Assembly: GCA_025349905.2 (NCBI GenBank)
Contig: MU624572.1
Span: 1 to 50,280 of the forward strand
Direction of reading: 5' to 3'
DNA: 50,280 nt
From: Blastocladiella britannica
Taxonomy: Eukaryota > Blastocladiomycota > Blastocladiomycetes > Blastocladiales > Blastocladiaceae
Below the pieces are notes generated by a model, which was not told the origin of the DNA, did not search any database, and saw only the letters and a list, made by a program, of their open reading frames with translations. Position 1 is the first letter of the stretch, and the number at the start of each line of letters is the position of its first letter. The position numbers and the translations under genes were made by a program. Of this stretch, positions 30,758 through 42,752 are shown piece after piece.

Positions 30758-33411
30758 ATGCGACGACTCTTAACGCGTACCAATAAAAAAGCAGCCACCC
30801 GCGTGTTCCCCTCCTCCGTCACCGAGCGTGTAATGCGAGTTGCTGCAGTTCTCCCTCGGATCCCGCTTGCTTTTACTCGCAGACCTTTTTATTCGTATTC
30901 TTTATTGACATTGACCACCGCTGCTGGTCGCCGATTCATGTCCCACGCCGCTCCCCCGCCCTCCGCCACCCTCAAAGGCGGCGCGTCCAAGCTACCGCCG
31001 TGGAAGACGCCAAAATCCTCGGTCGAGCCGCCGGTCCTCAAGCTGTTCAACACGCTGACGCGCAAAAAGGTGCGTTTCATTGCTATGAGCAAGTACCATT
31101 GGCCGCAGTACCATATTCTTACTATAAAATCAATTTGTAGGAAGTATTTACGCCCGCGCACGGCCGCCATGTCACTTGGTACAACTGCGGCCCGACTGTG
31201 TACGACAGCGCCCACATTGGCCACGCGCGCCTGTACATGTCGATCGACATTATGCGCCGAGTGCTCGAGGACTACTTTGGCTACAATGTGCACATGCTCA
31301 TGAACATCACCGACATTGACGACAAGATCATTCTGCGCGCGCGCCACCAGTACCTGTTTGCGCAGTTTGCGGACGAGCGCAAGGCGCGCGGTAAAGGCCT
31401 GACGCGCGAGGTGCACACCGAGGTGCTCGAGTACTGGAAGAACCACACCGCGCGCGTGTTTGGCGACGCTGCCGCCGCCGACTGGCCCAAGTTCTTTGCG
31501 ATGGCAAAGGACCAAAAGACGGGCGTGCTGGAGACGGACTACAAGTTCAACCTCAAGCTGACGCAGGCCGCCACCGCATACGACGCGCTGCACGCGCACG
31601 CGGTCCCCGGCGACGAGGCGGCGCTTGCCGCGGTGCTGGAGGCGTCGCGCGATATCCTGTCGCCGGCGCTCGACGCGGTGCTGGGCCACACGGTCACGGA
31701 CCAGCTCGTGTTCCGCAACCTGGCGTCGTTCTGGGAGGCCGATTTCATGTCCGACATGGAGGCGCTCGGCATCCGCCCCGTGGACGTGCTGACGCGCGTG
31801 TCCGAGTACGTGCCCGAGATTGTGGCCTTTGTGCAGCAGATCATCGACAATGGCTACGCGTACGAGGCGGACGGGTCCGTGTACTTTGACACGCGGGCGT
31901 TTCACGCCAACCCGACCCACACGTACGCCAAGCTCGAGCCGTGGTCCGTCAACTCGGAGGCGCTGCTGGCCGATGGCGAGGGCGATCTCTCCACCAACCT
32001 CACGCGCCAAAAGAAATCCCCCGCCGACTTTGCCCTGTGGAAGGCCAGCAAGCCCGGAGAGCCCGCGTGGCCGTCGCCATGGGGCCCCGGCCGTCCCGGC
32101 TGGCACATTGAGTGCTCAGTGATGGCCAGCGCCATTGTCGGCGACAAGCTCGACATTCACACGGGCGGTGAGGACCTCGCGTTCCCGCACCACGACAACG
32201 AGATTGCGCAGTCCGAGGCGCATTTCGGCTGCGACCAGTGGGTCAACTACTTTATGCACGTGGGCCACCTGCACGTGGAGGGCCAGAAAATGTCCAAGTC
32301 GCTCAAGAATTTCACCTCGGTCAAGGAGGCGCTTGCGCAGCTCAAGGCGTCGACGCTGCGCATGATCTACCTGCAACAGCACTGGATCAACACGATGGAC
32401 TTCAAGCCCGCGGCCACCAACGAGGCCGTTAACGCGGAGCTGACATTCAAGAACTTTGCCAACAACGTCAAGGCGCTCATTGCGGACGTGGCCGCGAACC
32501 CGCTGCCGTTCACTGGCGCCAACGACTACCGCGCAGGACTCGAGGACACGCTGATGCAGCAGCTGCGCGAGGCCCAGGACAAGGTGCACGCGTCGCTGTG
32601 CGACAACATCCACACCCCAAGCGCCATTGCCGCGCTCCTGGACATTGTGTCCAAAACCAACATCTACACGCAGGCGGTGGAGGCGCGCAAGCTCTCGCCC
32701 AACCCGTACCTGCTGGGCAAGGTTGCGCGGTACGTGACGCGCATGACCAAGGTCTTTGGACTGACGGAGCCGGGCGAGGAGATTGGCTATGGTTTTGCCG
32801 CGGACAATGCCGCCGGTGCTGCCAGCTCTGGTGACGTGATGCCGTACCTCCAGGTGCTGTCCAAGTTCCGCGACGAGGTGCGTGCCACCGCCCGCAATGC
32901 CGCCACCGACGCGCCGGCCCTCAGCCGCTCGCTGCTCGAGCAGTGCGACACGCTGCGCGACGTGCACCTGGCCGAGCTCGGCGTGGTGTTGGACGACCGC
33001 GATGCGGGCCGCGCGCTCGTGAAGCTCGTGGACCCGGCCGTGCTTCGCGCCGAGCGCGAAAAAAAGGTCAAGCGCGAGGAGGCCAAGCGGATCGCCAAGG
33101 TGGAGCAGGCGCGCAAGCAGGCCGTCAAGGCGCTTGAGCGCCTGTACAAGGGCCGCGAGGCGCCATCGGCCATGTTCCGCGAGGGAGGGTCGGCGGCTGG
33201 CGACTATGGGCAGTGGGACGCGGACGGCGTGCCCACGCACACGGCCGCGGGCGAGGAGCTACCCAAGTCGCGCCGCAAGAAGGTGCTCAAGGAATTTGAG
33301 ACGCAAAAGAAGATCCATGACGAGTACCGCGCTGCGACTGCGGCGGGCGCCATTGATTGGGAGCCCTTGCGCGTCGAGCTCAGTGCGGCTGGCAAGACCT
33401 TGAACCTCTGA
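30758..33411 (+). CDS. CARS: Cysteinyl-tRNA synthetase (2 exons)
   Basis: Exons 30758-31069 and 31141-33411; 860 aa. The intron is 71 nt with donor GTGCGT. Class-I signatures: YNCGPTVYDSAHIGHARLYM (HIGH-type motif near residue 130), DIDDKIILRA, GRPGWHIECSVMAS, GEDLAFPHHDNEIAQSE, HVGHLHVEGQKMSKSLKNF (KMSKS near 487). A eukaryote-type insertion follows the first part of the Rossmann fold. The C-terminus is basic and coiled (KKVKREEAKRIAKVEQARKQ). Three in-frame ATGs (30758, 30833, 30938) precede the catalytic body. The first two add a basic, Arg/Ser/Leu-rich, acid-poor leader (RIPLAFTRRPFYSYSLL) typical of mitochondrial import. The third starts MSHAAPPPSA and would suit the cytosolic form. Dual targeting is inference. 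The stop is 26 bp from the convergent neighbour's stop. Confidence 0.95.
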
Positions 33412-33437
33412 ATTTAAAACTTTGTCATATTGATTTT

Positions 33438-36400
33438 TCAAGCTCGATGGCCGTCCCGCGCGCTGGATGGCGGCCGACGGGGGCTGACAACGGCCGACTG
33501 TGGGCGGAGCGGTTTTCGCAGTGGCGGCACCATGTACACGGTCTCGCGCTTTGCTGTGGCCGGCCGGCTCGAAGTGGACGGTGTGAGGAGGATCTCCTCG
33601 CGCACCATCCCACTGACGTTGGTGGTCGATTCCACAACAATGGCGGTTCTGCTTATCGGCGACGCCGAGGGCTGTCGGACTGCGACGGATGCAGAAATAG
33701 GTCTCCCTGCTGGTGCAATCTGGGGTAGGACCTCGTTCGATGCTCCTCCCGCCGCCAGTTCTTGGCTCGGTGCATCCTCGTCCCCCCAAACTTGTGCTCG
33801 AGGTGATGTCGGCCTTTGGCGTGCTGTCGGCGAGGTCGGGCGCGACGGCGAGAGTCGCAGCCTTTGTTTGGTTGCTTGGCGCCATTCCTGTCATATCTTG
33901 TTAAAAACCAAGGCACACTAGCGCAAAAAAAAAATATAAAGTAACATACCTGCGCCTGAAGAATACCCTGCAAACGAGCGACCTCGACCCGGAGTTGCAA
34001 ACACTCTTCGCTGTACCGCTTGTTTTCCTGGAGCAGGCGCTCAAACTCGAACCGAGTAAACGTTTCCACCCGCCGAATGCTCGAAATCTCGGCCGCGGTC
34101 TTGTTTTCCGACATTTGCACCGACAGGGCCTTTTGTAAGAGCTCCTTGGACCGCTGCTCCTCCTTGAGGGCACGCTTGAGCGACTCGTACTGGGTCTGGA
34201 CCGACACAAGCTCCCGCTGGCACTTGCCCAAGGTCTTGCGCAGCACCTGCTCACGCGCATCCGTCTCGCGAAAGTTGTCCCACAGGCGCTCCTCGGCGAT
34301 GCGCTTTTCCTCGATAAGGCGAGCGATGCGCTTGGCAAACGCAGACTTGCTGGTCACGCTCTTGAGCGCGTACATGGACTTGAGTTTGGACATGACCTGC
34401 TTGAGCTCGGCGTTGTCGCTCCGGATATCGTCGATCGATTCTTGAAGCCCGATGATGGTTTGGCCCATGGTTTCTGCATTCTTGTGGTAGTCCTTGCCAA
34501 TAAACGAGAGGAGGTCGTCCTTCTTCACCTCGCTCAGGGCCGTCAAGACCTCGTCGATGGAGTTGATTCGGAACTCGTTGAATCGGGCTATCAATTGTTT
34601 AGTCAGTTGCCAATATAATAAAACTGACAGAGGGAAACGAACCCTTTAACTTGTGGATCTGGGAGGAAAGCTCATTGACGAGCTCATCGTATTCCGCGCG
34701 CACACGATTTCGAATCATCTTTTCTTCGGTTCGGCGAGATTTTTTTAGCTCATTCAGCTCGGATCCGATCGTTGAGAGCTCCAAGACAACGTCGGTCGAT
34801 TTAATGGACGCGCCGAGTCGCACATCGCGCTCCCAGGACTGTGCATTTCATTCTTCCGTTAATGCGAGCCAGTGCAATAAGATAAAATGGATATGTACCG
34901 CAGCAGTCAAGGCTTGCTCGATAGCAAAGCTCTCAATCGTTGCCCGTTGTTTGCTGAGGAGGTCGAGAGATGACGTATGCAGAGACGAATAGAGCTCTTC
35001 GATTTCTTTCCAGCGCCCCTGATTCCATGAGGCGAGTCGGTTGGAGAGGCCGGCGAGCTATAATTCCTTGTTGGATCCTAATTCAAACAAGTGAACCCAC
35101 AAAAACATACCGCTGTGGCCAAATACTCTCGCCGAACCAAAAAGACGCTCGCTGCATCGACTTCCACAAGTGCGCCACGTTCGTCGGCGAGAATGCGGCC
35201 TCGATCCCGCATGGCTTGCAGAATGAGCGACTGTATTGCCAAAAGTTGAGTCATCAACCCATCTAAAATGAATAAAAGTAACTCGCACCAAAGTTTGCTG
35301 CGAGTAAGCGTGAAGCTCGTAGCTAAAATCATCAAAAAGTGTCGACTTGTGCGCGAAATCTCCTTCACGAAGCTCGACAGGATACGCGTGGATCAAGTAC
35401 GGGCGTGGCAGCACAATCGCGTCGCGGTTATTGAAGAGTGAATCGCTGCGCTCGTCCGCCATAAGGTCAAACACTCGACGAAGGCAGCGCATGATGCTCC
35501 GCGTATACGCCACCAGTAGCGTGTTGCGCAGCGCTGCGGTCTGGCACTTTTCAAACTCGATCTGCGCTCCACGCGTCGCATTCACGTCTTCCACGTGCGA
35601 TCCCTTGCGCCGCTGGTTGATGACAAACTCCTTGTACGCGGGAGCCGTCACAAATGCCTTGTACGTGGCCAAGAACGGCGCAACGTGCGACAATTTGACT
35701 GGCTGGCGGCGACCAACAACCGACAGGAGCTCGAACCGCATGTTCATGATTTTTGACGTGGATTTGAGAAACTCGACCTGGTTGACCAGTGCCGTCTCGA
35801 TGGAAATAGACTCGAGATTCGTTTGGTGGAAAATATCGTCGAGGTGGGACTCGATCTTTTGAAAAAAAAAAAAAAAAATTTGAGTCAATACAGACGAAAG
35901 GATATGAAAAGCCTTGACGTGCCTCGTTTAACCGTTCAGTGCAGAGTTTGCGCTCGGTGAGCGACAGGTCCGAAAACGAATTGGACTGAAAGTTGACCTC
36001 GACGGGCGTGCTGCATACGAGTGCATGGCCAGAGTGCGGGTACCGTGACAGGCGCCGATAATAGTGGTACATGGCGAAGAACGACGACATGGACGGGTGC
36101 AGCATTGGGTTGCCCAAGAGACAGTAGGCAGCAGCGTGCAGCGACACCTGTAAGCGCATGCGCAAGATGGACCATCGGAGATGCAGGTATGTGACCAATT
36201 TGTCGAGCGGAATCGGCGAGGTAAAGTTGTTGATCTCCTTCTTGATAACAAGCAGCTGCTGCCGCAGCGTTTCATCCCCGCGCTCGTTCAGGTGGTGGCC
36301 GACCGCGTACGACAGGCGGAGAATCTCGAGCAGCATCGAGTAGCCCTGAAATAGCTTGGAAAAGACAAGGCTGCATCCTGCCCCGTACTCGGAATCGGCA

Positions 36401-39400
36401 AACTTGGTGGCATGGTACAGTGCCAGGATCTCTAGCGGTTGCACCGACGTCCAAAGGCGAACGTTTTTGCCGCGGTCGAGTTCCAGTAAGACCTCGCCTG
36501 CAATCGCATTGTCCTCGGAGGCGACAGGGACACTGTTGCCCTGTGGAGGTGCCCCTGGCGTGTCTGCGGCGTTGTTGCTGGCTTGCAGAGCGCCCGTCGA
36601 GGACTGCGGTGGTGCACCAAGGAACTTGGCCGGCATTTGTCGCTGAATTTTGATCAGGTGGATGCGGGAGATTTGCTCCTGAAGCAGCTGCGACATGTGA
36701 TGGGCGTAAAACGCAAGAGCTTTGGACTTGAGGAGTGCCTTGTCGGCAACCGGGTTTTGCGAGGACTGTACAACTTTTTTCCATCTGCCAAATGAAGTTT
36801 CGTCAGAGACAGTCAATTATCGAAAAATAAAAATATGCACTCGGTTTGGTAGACAGAAAGCGCGTGGCGACGCAGTTGTCGCCGATACGAGTTGGGGAAA
36901 AATCCGACGGCCGAAAAGTCGCCCGAGTAGGTGCTCACTGGCAAGCTGGGATTCAGCTTTTCCCGGACCCGGTTGTAGATGATGGCGTTGGTCTCGCACG
37001 CAGCAAGCGCGACATATTTTGCAACCACTTGAATCCGGAGCGCTTCGCTATGCACGAGGGACCCAGCCGTCATAAACTGGCGCAGAATGGCGTCTGTCTC
37101 AATGACAATGTTGCCCCACGATGCATCAAACTCGGAAACAGCAAGCGGTGTGCCCGATTCTGGTGGGCGTGCCTCTTTTCGCGGTGACGTGGGCCGACCA
37201 CCACCGATTGCAGCGCCTGCATCTTCGTCGTCAGAAAGATCTACGCTTTGTGTCTGTCATTTTTTTTTCCCTTCCCCGAGTCAGGCCTCGCCCAAAACAA
37301 CCAAACAAAAAAGAGAAAGAAACTAACGAACGTGCAAGTCTCCCATTTCAGCCAAATCAAACGGCAGAGGCGCGAAATTGGGGCAAAAGAGTTTAAAGGA
37401 AACGCCCATACTCGCTGCTTGCTGGCGCAAGGATTGATGGAGCCAGTGGGTTTCGAGCCATTGCCCCTTGAGCCGTCGATACGCATCGAGAAGCTCAGAG
37501 TACGACGTAGCATACTTGCACGCGACCTCGGCGTAATTCGGATCGGTATCCGGTGATGCCGCAAGACAATGCCCCATCGTCGGGTGCACGATGGTTTCAA
37601 CGCCCGAGTTGTCAGCGGTGTATTGGTCAGCGAGAAGCTGGCTAAAGGTCTCGGGCCGCGTAATGAGGTCCTGCTGGAACAAGAGCTTGCGAGGGGTTTC
37701 TGGCAGCTGAAATGCCGTCGTTGCGAGTCGAATCCAGTGGTGGACGGTGCGCTGCCATACAGCCGATTGTAAAAGTGCGGGCGAAACAGTTTCGTGGGGT
37801 ACCAGCGCAATGTGGAGGTCGTGCGCGAGCATTTCGACGTGTGCCTGCAGTTCTGGGATTCCGTCCAGGCCCCACATGAATTCCGAAATGTGAACGGCAG
37901 GCACACCCGCGTGGTGGAAGACGATGCTGCCCCAGTCGCTTGAAGATTGAGTGCGCACTGCATGCTTCAACAATTCAACAACAAGCCGCTCTTGTGCCTC
38001 GTACGCCTTGATTTGCGCTACGGTCATCCCAGAGACAAGCTCGCCCTTGGGGTCAACAGCGCGAGGTGCGGCCATGACCTGAACAACACGGTTGGACAAG
38101 GCCCGCTTTGCGCTCGGGGCGTACACGTGCTCGTACACCTCCATCATGGCGTTCACCAGGTTGATCTTGCTGTCGTTGAGCTCCACCTGCGACGACAACA
38201 GCTCCAGCAAAATCTGTTGGCGGTCGATTTCGGGCGCGTTGAAGGACACGTCCATAAAGTCTCGGTGGTCGCGGAGCTTGGAGCGCGCGTGCTGCATGAA
38301 AAAATCATCGGTGGCTTCAGCATCCTTGGCAGAGCGGCTGATCATGGCCGATGCCATCCGCAACAGCCGGCCCTCGAGGGTTGCCAGATCTTGGTACGAG
38401 ATGTCGTAAATCACATTTTCGCCGTCATTGTTGGAAATGTAAATGTGCCGGTCGATGGCGAGTCGCCGATCTTCTGCACCCTTGTCGAGTGTATGTGTCT
38501 CGAGCGCATGTGCGAGGTCGAGTGCAGGTTTGATGATTGTGCTATCCCGAAAAAAAGTGGTTAATATAGAGGAGAGGAATGAGAAATGTGCAATACGCAC
38601 CCGTCAGCTTCGCGAATAGGCGCTCCCGTGTCAAAAGCCATGGGGTCCAATGTGTCCCTGTCACTCCAATTGCTGCGCTCGAGGTCGTGCACAAGGCGCC
38701 GTTCGACTGAGCGGAAAAAGTTGAGCTGGCGAAGCAAAGTCATCCGCAGCTCGCGCGCCTTGATATATCGAAGTTCCAAGTACGCGTGAATTTCATGCGG
38801 TGCAAACACTGTGCTGACAACGTCCTTTTGTCATTTATTTCCATATGAGTGATCCGAGTGCATTGTAATTGGCGAAAAAGTGAAAAACATACAGGTGATT
38901 TGATGAGCACATCGTCGAGCTGGGCGGCAGCTGCAGCGCTCGGCGAATCATCCTTTGCCTTTTGCAAATCCGAGAAATGCTGGCGCTTGGCAACCATTTG
39001 GTTGACGCCGCCCTCGGTCTTAGGGAGAAGCATTCCGAGTGCTGGGACAAGGCCCGGTTTCCCCGTCTCGGGAGACGCCGCTCGCTGCCTTGTCCCCATC
39101 GGCCCACTTGCGTCGTCGTCCAGCAGATCCCGGTCCCGAAGGGAGAGTGAGGCGTCCGTGTAATAACGCAGGGTCATTCGCAAATGGTCGCGGACGGCGC
39201 TCATGGAATCGCTTGCCAGAATATCGTATTCATACCGCAACTGAAAGTCGAGGCGTTCGTGCTGGAGTAAAGAAATGGATCAAATGTGAGCGCGGATCAC
39301 CACAAGCAAATAAAATATGCAAACCTTTTGAGCGAGCATGTCAATATCCTTGATCTCGCCAAAGAGACGGCGGGCAGAATCAATCCAGGTTGCCTTGACA

Positions 39401-39696
39401 ACCTTGATTGGCAAAGAGTCACATCCGGTTGTCTGTTTCGAAAGCGCCTCATCAGACTCGAGCGATTGGATCATCATGTCACCCATGGTCTGCATGGACG
39501 GCGGCGTGAGGTCTGTCGACTGCGGGGTGAGTTTGAGCTGGGTGAACCGTTTAGCAAAGAGCTTATCAACGGCGTGGGCAAATGGGCGGCCATCGTCCAA
39601 GTCTATGGTGGCACTGAGGGGAAACCAAGTCGCAAGTTCTTCAAAGTAGTGAAGAAATTCAAGCGTATTGACGTCTTTTCGGGGGAGGCCGCGCCT

Positions 39697-39730
<34 letters not shown>

Positions 39731-40942
39731 ACGAATGCGATTGAGCGTGATACCGTCGTATAACCCGTCTGTGTAACATACCGCTTAGTGTCCATCAAGT
39801 CACGCTCAACTTGGACAAGCTCAATAAGATCCTCGAGATCGGTCGAAGTCAAGTGCTGTGCAATTGCTTGGCAATACTTTGTGAGGTTACAATGTCAACA
39901 AACAATAGAAAACGATATGTACAGCAATGCGCGATCGAAATGTATCAAAATCTCGGTTCGAGCGGTGGAACCGAGCAAGGTGCGAGGCATAGACTTTCAA
40001 ATCGCCAAGCTCGACTGGATCACGGAGGGGAGATGCTGATGTGTATGCCTGGGCAGCTGAAGCAGCTCCATTCTTGTCGCCCGGCTTGCTCGTCTGCAAT
40101 TGCATTTATTCAATTAAAATTCTGGTCCTACAGCACATGATGATGTATGTACCTTTTTGGATCGACCCATTTGCATTTCCTCCGCAATTCGAAGCCGGTC
40201 ATAGCGTGCCAGCAAATCGTCGAGGCTGGTTTGGAGGGAGTTAAATTGTTGCACAATGGCGCCGTGAAACTGAGCAAGCTTTTCCTCCTGGTGCAGCATG
40301 GTGCGCGCGCGCTGAAGAATAAGCTGCTTCGCCTCCATGAGCGCGTAAATGCGCTCTCGCAAGAATCGCAGAATCGTTTGGAGCCTGTGTTTTCCACGCA
40401 ATGCCTCGCCAACATTCCAAGACGATTCGATCTGCACACGCATCAAGTAAGTATGCACGCCAAAAATGTTTCGTGTAAAAGGAGACGGACATCTTTTCGC
40501 ATCGTATCGCAACCTGCGGGCAATCGGGCTGGGACAGACACTGTGCCAACCTCACTCAATTTTGCATCGCGAATTTCGGTATAACGTGCAAGAATCCTGC
40601 AACAAACACATAAATCAATAAATAAATTGCTGCAATTGTTGGTTAATACGTGCTCAAGGGTCGGCACAATGGCCATTCGAAAGCGCTTGCTTTCTGGTTT
40701 TGTGCTCTCGCGCAGGCGGTTCTCGATCATGCTTTCAATGTCTTTTCGCATCTATTTCAATGCCATGAAAATGTTGACTGAGTGTCTGCGCATCAATAAA
40801 CAAGTGCGGCCATATGGCGTACGCGATCAATTTCCTTGTCAAGCGCGCTCAAGTCTGCAGACGCATCATCTTCTGCCATATTCAGTGTCTCTGAGGATGC
40901 TTGCACTGACGGGCTGAGGCTGGCCGGTCCGCTTGATGCCAT
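33438..40942 (-). CDS. Giant coiled-coil protein, probable CCDC162/DUF4549-like (18 exons)
   Basis: Exons (minus strand): 40942-40823, 40751-40654, 40596-40491, 40431-40153, 40093-39923, 39855-39782, 39694-39325, 39261-38893, 38824-38601, 38541-37332, 37253-36841, 36784-35923, 35855-35289, 35230-35111, 35057-34899, 34838-34643, 34587-33950 and 33887-33438; 2141 aa, all phases consistent. It is mostly helical with long charged coiled coils, strongest near the C-terminus (residues about 1720-1990: KQVMSKLKSMYAL, ARLIEEKRIAEERLW, CQRELVSVQTQYESLKRALK). The middle contains GENVIYDISYQDLATLEGRL, QILLELLSSQVELNDSKINL then VNAMMEVYEHVY, and FHHAGVPAVHISEFMWGL. From memory these resemble CCDC162-type proteins of ciliated eukaryotes, so a flagellar role is plausible. 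No catalytic domain is seen. The last exon is basic and Ser/Pro-rich. Two introns are GC-AG. Confidence 0.75.
35856..35922 (-). other. GC-AG intron in the CCDC162-like gene
   Basis: 67 nt. Donor GAG^GCACGT, then a T16 run before acceptor CAAAAG. Phase 0 is required (TERLNE to IESHLDD). The only close GT, inside GCACGT itself, gives phase 1 and breaks the frame. Confidence 0.8.
39699..39729. repeat. 31-bp T homopolymer inside an intron
   Basis: T31 on the plus strand, so A31 on the transcribed sense. It lies 3 bp before the CTAG acceptor of the intron 39695-39781. An A run directly before an acceptor is the opposite of a polypyrimidine tract. Confidence 0.85.
40597..40653 (-). other. GC-AG intron in the CCDC162-like gene
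   Basis: 57 nt. Donor CTTGA^GCACGT, acceptor TTGCAG. It gives TLE-ILARYTEIRD in frame. The alternative GTATTA donor three bases later leads to a stop in the next exon. Confidence 0.8.
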
Positions 40943-41431
40943 GGTGATTATAGTAACGCAAGTGATCAAAAAGTTGAATATTATTGCGCCATGGGAAAAG
41001 AGTTGTCAAATGTGATAATCGATCAAGGAACTTTCCCGGTAGGATCTACCCTTTCTAATTCTCTTCAAGTCTACCATCCCGATTGAAGCAATCACATACA
41101 TAAAAGTTGTAAAGACTCTTATCAATGCAGCAGTATTGCGTATTATTCTTTCGTGTACTCCTTGGCAAGTGGTCGATCAGTGTGAATTTCCACCACGCCT
41201 TCCCCTTTTTGTATTGTGACTTTCCAAAAATGAATCCAAAATTCTGTGGTATTCCCACGACCGCTTTGCTCGTTAGCGCCGCCTTAAATAGCAGAGGACT
41301 CCCCCCTCTTCAAACTGTTTTTTTTTTACCAAACCTACCTCTCCGCACATAATCCGCACCGTAGACTCTTAGACTACCTACACTTTTTTGAATAGATCCG
41401 TCTCTTTTCCAACCCATACCACTTTTCCACC
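40943..41431. promoter_or_regulatory. 489-bp divergent intergenic region
   Basis: It separates the CCDC162-like ATG (minus) from the secreted-repeat-protein ATG (plus) and is more AT-rich than the genes. On the plus side, CCTTAAATAGCAG near 41282 is a TATA-like element about 150 bp before the ATG. It is followed by C/T-rich leader sequence and CACCATGAAC, a good start context. A 75-codon ORF inside (41125-41352) has no supporting feature and is not called. Confidence 0.45.
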
Positions 41432-42752
41432 ATGAACTCCAAGTCGATTCTTCTCCTCCTCGCCGTGCTTGCAACTCTTGTTGCCCAAACCCCCAATGCT
41501 GTAGTTGATGCCACCCCTGTGCTTGCGAAGCGTGCGATGCACAAGCGCCGCTCGCCGCACTACCTCAAGCGCCGCCAGGAGGTTTCTTCCTCGTCGGTTG
41601 CTGTTGCCGATCCGGTTCGTAGAAACATATTTCGCTTTGATCACATGCACTGTGATCTAAACTTTTATGGCCCTATTTTTAGACGTCAGACGTTGTGATC
41701 GCCCCTGCCCCGACCGATGTGACGGATGCGACTCCAACCCAGGATGCGTCGTCCAGCAGCTCGACGACTGAGGATGCCCCCACCCAGGTCGCTGATGACT
41801 CGTCCAGTACTGAGGATGCCACTCCCACCTCGGACGCCACTCCCACTAGTGACAGTGCTGATGCGACCCCCACGAGTGATAACACTGAGGAGGCCACGCC
41901 TACCCAAGCTGCGGACGACTCGTCGAGCACCGAGGATGCCACGCCCACCAACGACAGCACTGAGGAGGCCACGCCTACCCAAGCTGCGGACGACTCGTCG
42001 AGTACGGAGGATGCCACGCCCACCAACGACAGTACCTCGGATGCCACGCCGACCAACGACAGCACTGAGGAGGCCACCCCCACCCAGGCTGCGGATGACT
42101 CGTCGAGCACCGAGGATGCCACGCCCACGTCGGATGCCACGCCGGATGCCACGCCCACGTCGGATGCGACCCCCACGAGTGACAGCACTGAGGAGGCTAC
42201 CCCCACCCAGGCCGCGGACGACTCGTCGAGCACTGAGGACAGCGCTGCGACGCCTACTGACAGTTCGGCTGTGGTCCCCACTTCGGATGCCACCGAGGGC
42301 CCCAGCAGCACGGACGAGGCCACACCGACGGAGGAGCCCGTATGTATTTTTTATTATTATTCTTCCATCGGCATGACCATGAGCTCAAGGTATTCCATGT
42401 TGTCGTTCTTTAGACTCAGTCGGGCGATGAGGAAGACTCGTCCTCCTCGGCCGCTCCCGAGGCGACCAGCACCGCCGACGATGCGACCCCCACGTCGACC
42501 GCGGATGAGCCTACCAACACCGATGACGCGACCCCCACGTCGGCGGCGGCCACCGAGGCCTCGACCGAGGCGTCCGAGCACACGCCGACTAAGGTGACCC
42601 TCCGCGAGGTCTTTGAGGCGTTCCTGGCCAACCCCGCCGTCTCGATCGCCCTTGATGAGGTGTACTTTGGAGAAGAGGCTGCTACCCCGACCGAGTCTGT
42701 CGATGCGACCCCGACCCCCACGTCGGCCAAGTTTGTTCGCCGCTTCATCTAA
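41432..42752 (+). CDS. Secreted Thr/Asp/Ser-rich repeat protein with dibasic sites (3 exons)
   Basis: Exons 41432-41614, 41683-42339 and 42414-42752; 392 aa. Donors are GTTCGT and GTATGT, all in phase 0. Residues 1-27 are a clear signal peptide (MNSKSILLLLAVLATLVA). A propeptide-like stretch follows with several dibasic, Kex2-type sites (LAKRAMHKRRSPHYLKRRQE). The body is an acidic, Thr/Ser/Pro-rich, near-perfect repeat region (unit TEEATPTQAADDSSSTED plus ATPTNDS), probably heavily O-glycosylated. The C-terminus has one non-repetitive helix-like segment (TLREVFEAFLANPAVSIAL, then DEVYFGEE) and ends KFVRRFI, again with a dibasic pair. No homologue is recognised. It could be a wall or extracellular-matrix protein, or a processed precursor. 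The codon bias matches the neighbours, so transfer is unlikely. Confidence 0.85.
41884..42243 (+). repeat. 75-bp coding tandem repeats
   Basis: Units at 41884-41958 and 41959-42033 are nearly identical and encode the same 25 residues. A 30-bp partial unit (42034-42063) precedes a third copy (from 42064) and a fourth (from 42187) that end in shorter DATPTSDATPTSD variants. Such arrays change length by slippage or unequal exchange. Confidence 0.85.

Noticed and set aside
32116..33240. Minus-strand 374-aa ORF opposite cysteinyl-tRNA synthetase
   Set aside because: The sense strand encodes conserved CysRS motifs throughout. The antisense is rich in Arg/His/Val/Leu, as expected for a GC-biased shadow.
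33259..33894. Minus-strand 211-aa ORF as an alternative 3' end of the CCDC162-like gene
   Set aside because: Only the GAC-AG acceptor at 33888 keeps the phase-0 frame, and that frame stops at 33438. The other frame would overlap CARS and reads as unstructured shadow.
41125..41352. 75-codon ORF in the divergent intergenic region
   Set aside because: No signal peptide, motif or codon bias. It overlaps the probable promoter of the secreted protein.
41679..42323. Minus-strand 214-aa ORF with repeats such as VGVASSVLDESSAAW
   Set aside because: It is the antisense reading of the 75-bp repeats of the secreted protein. The sense frame has a signal peptide and proper introns, and the antisense has none.
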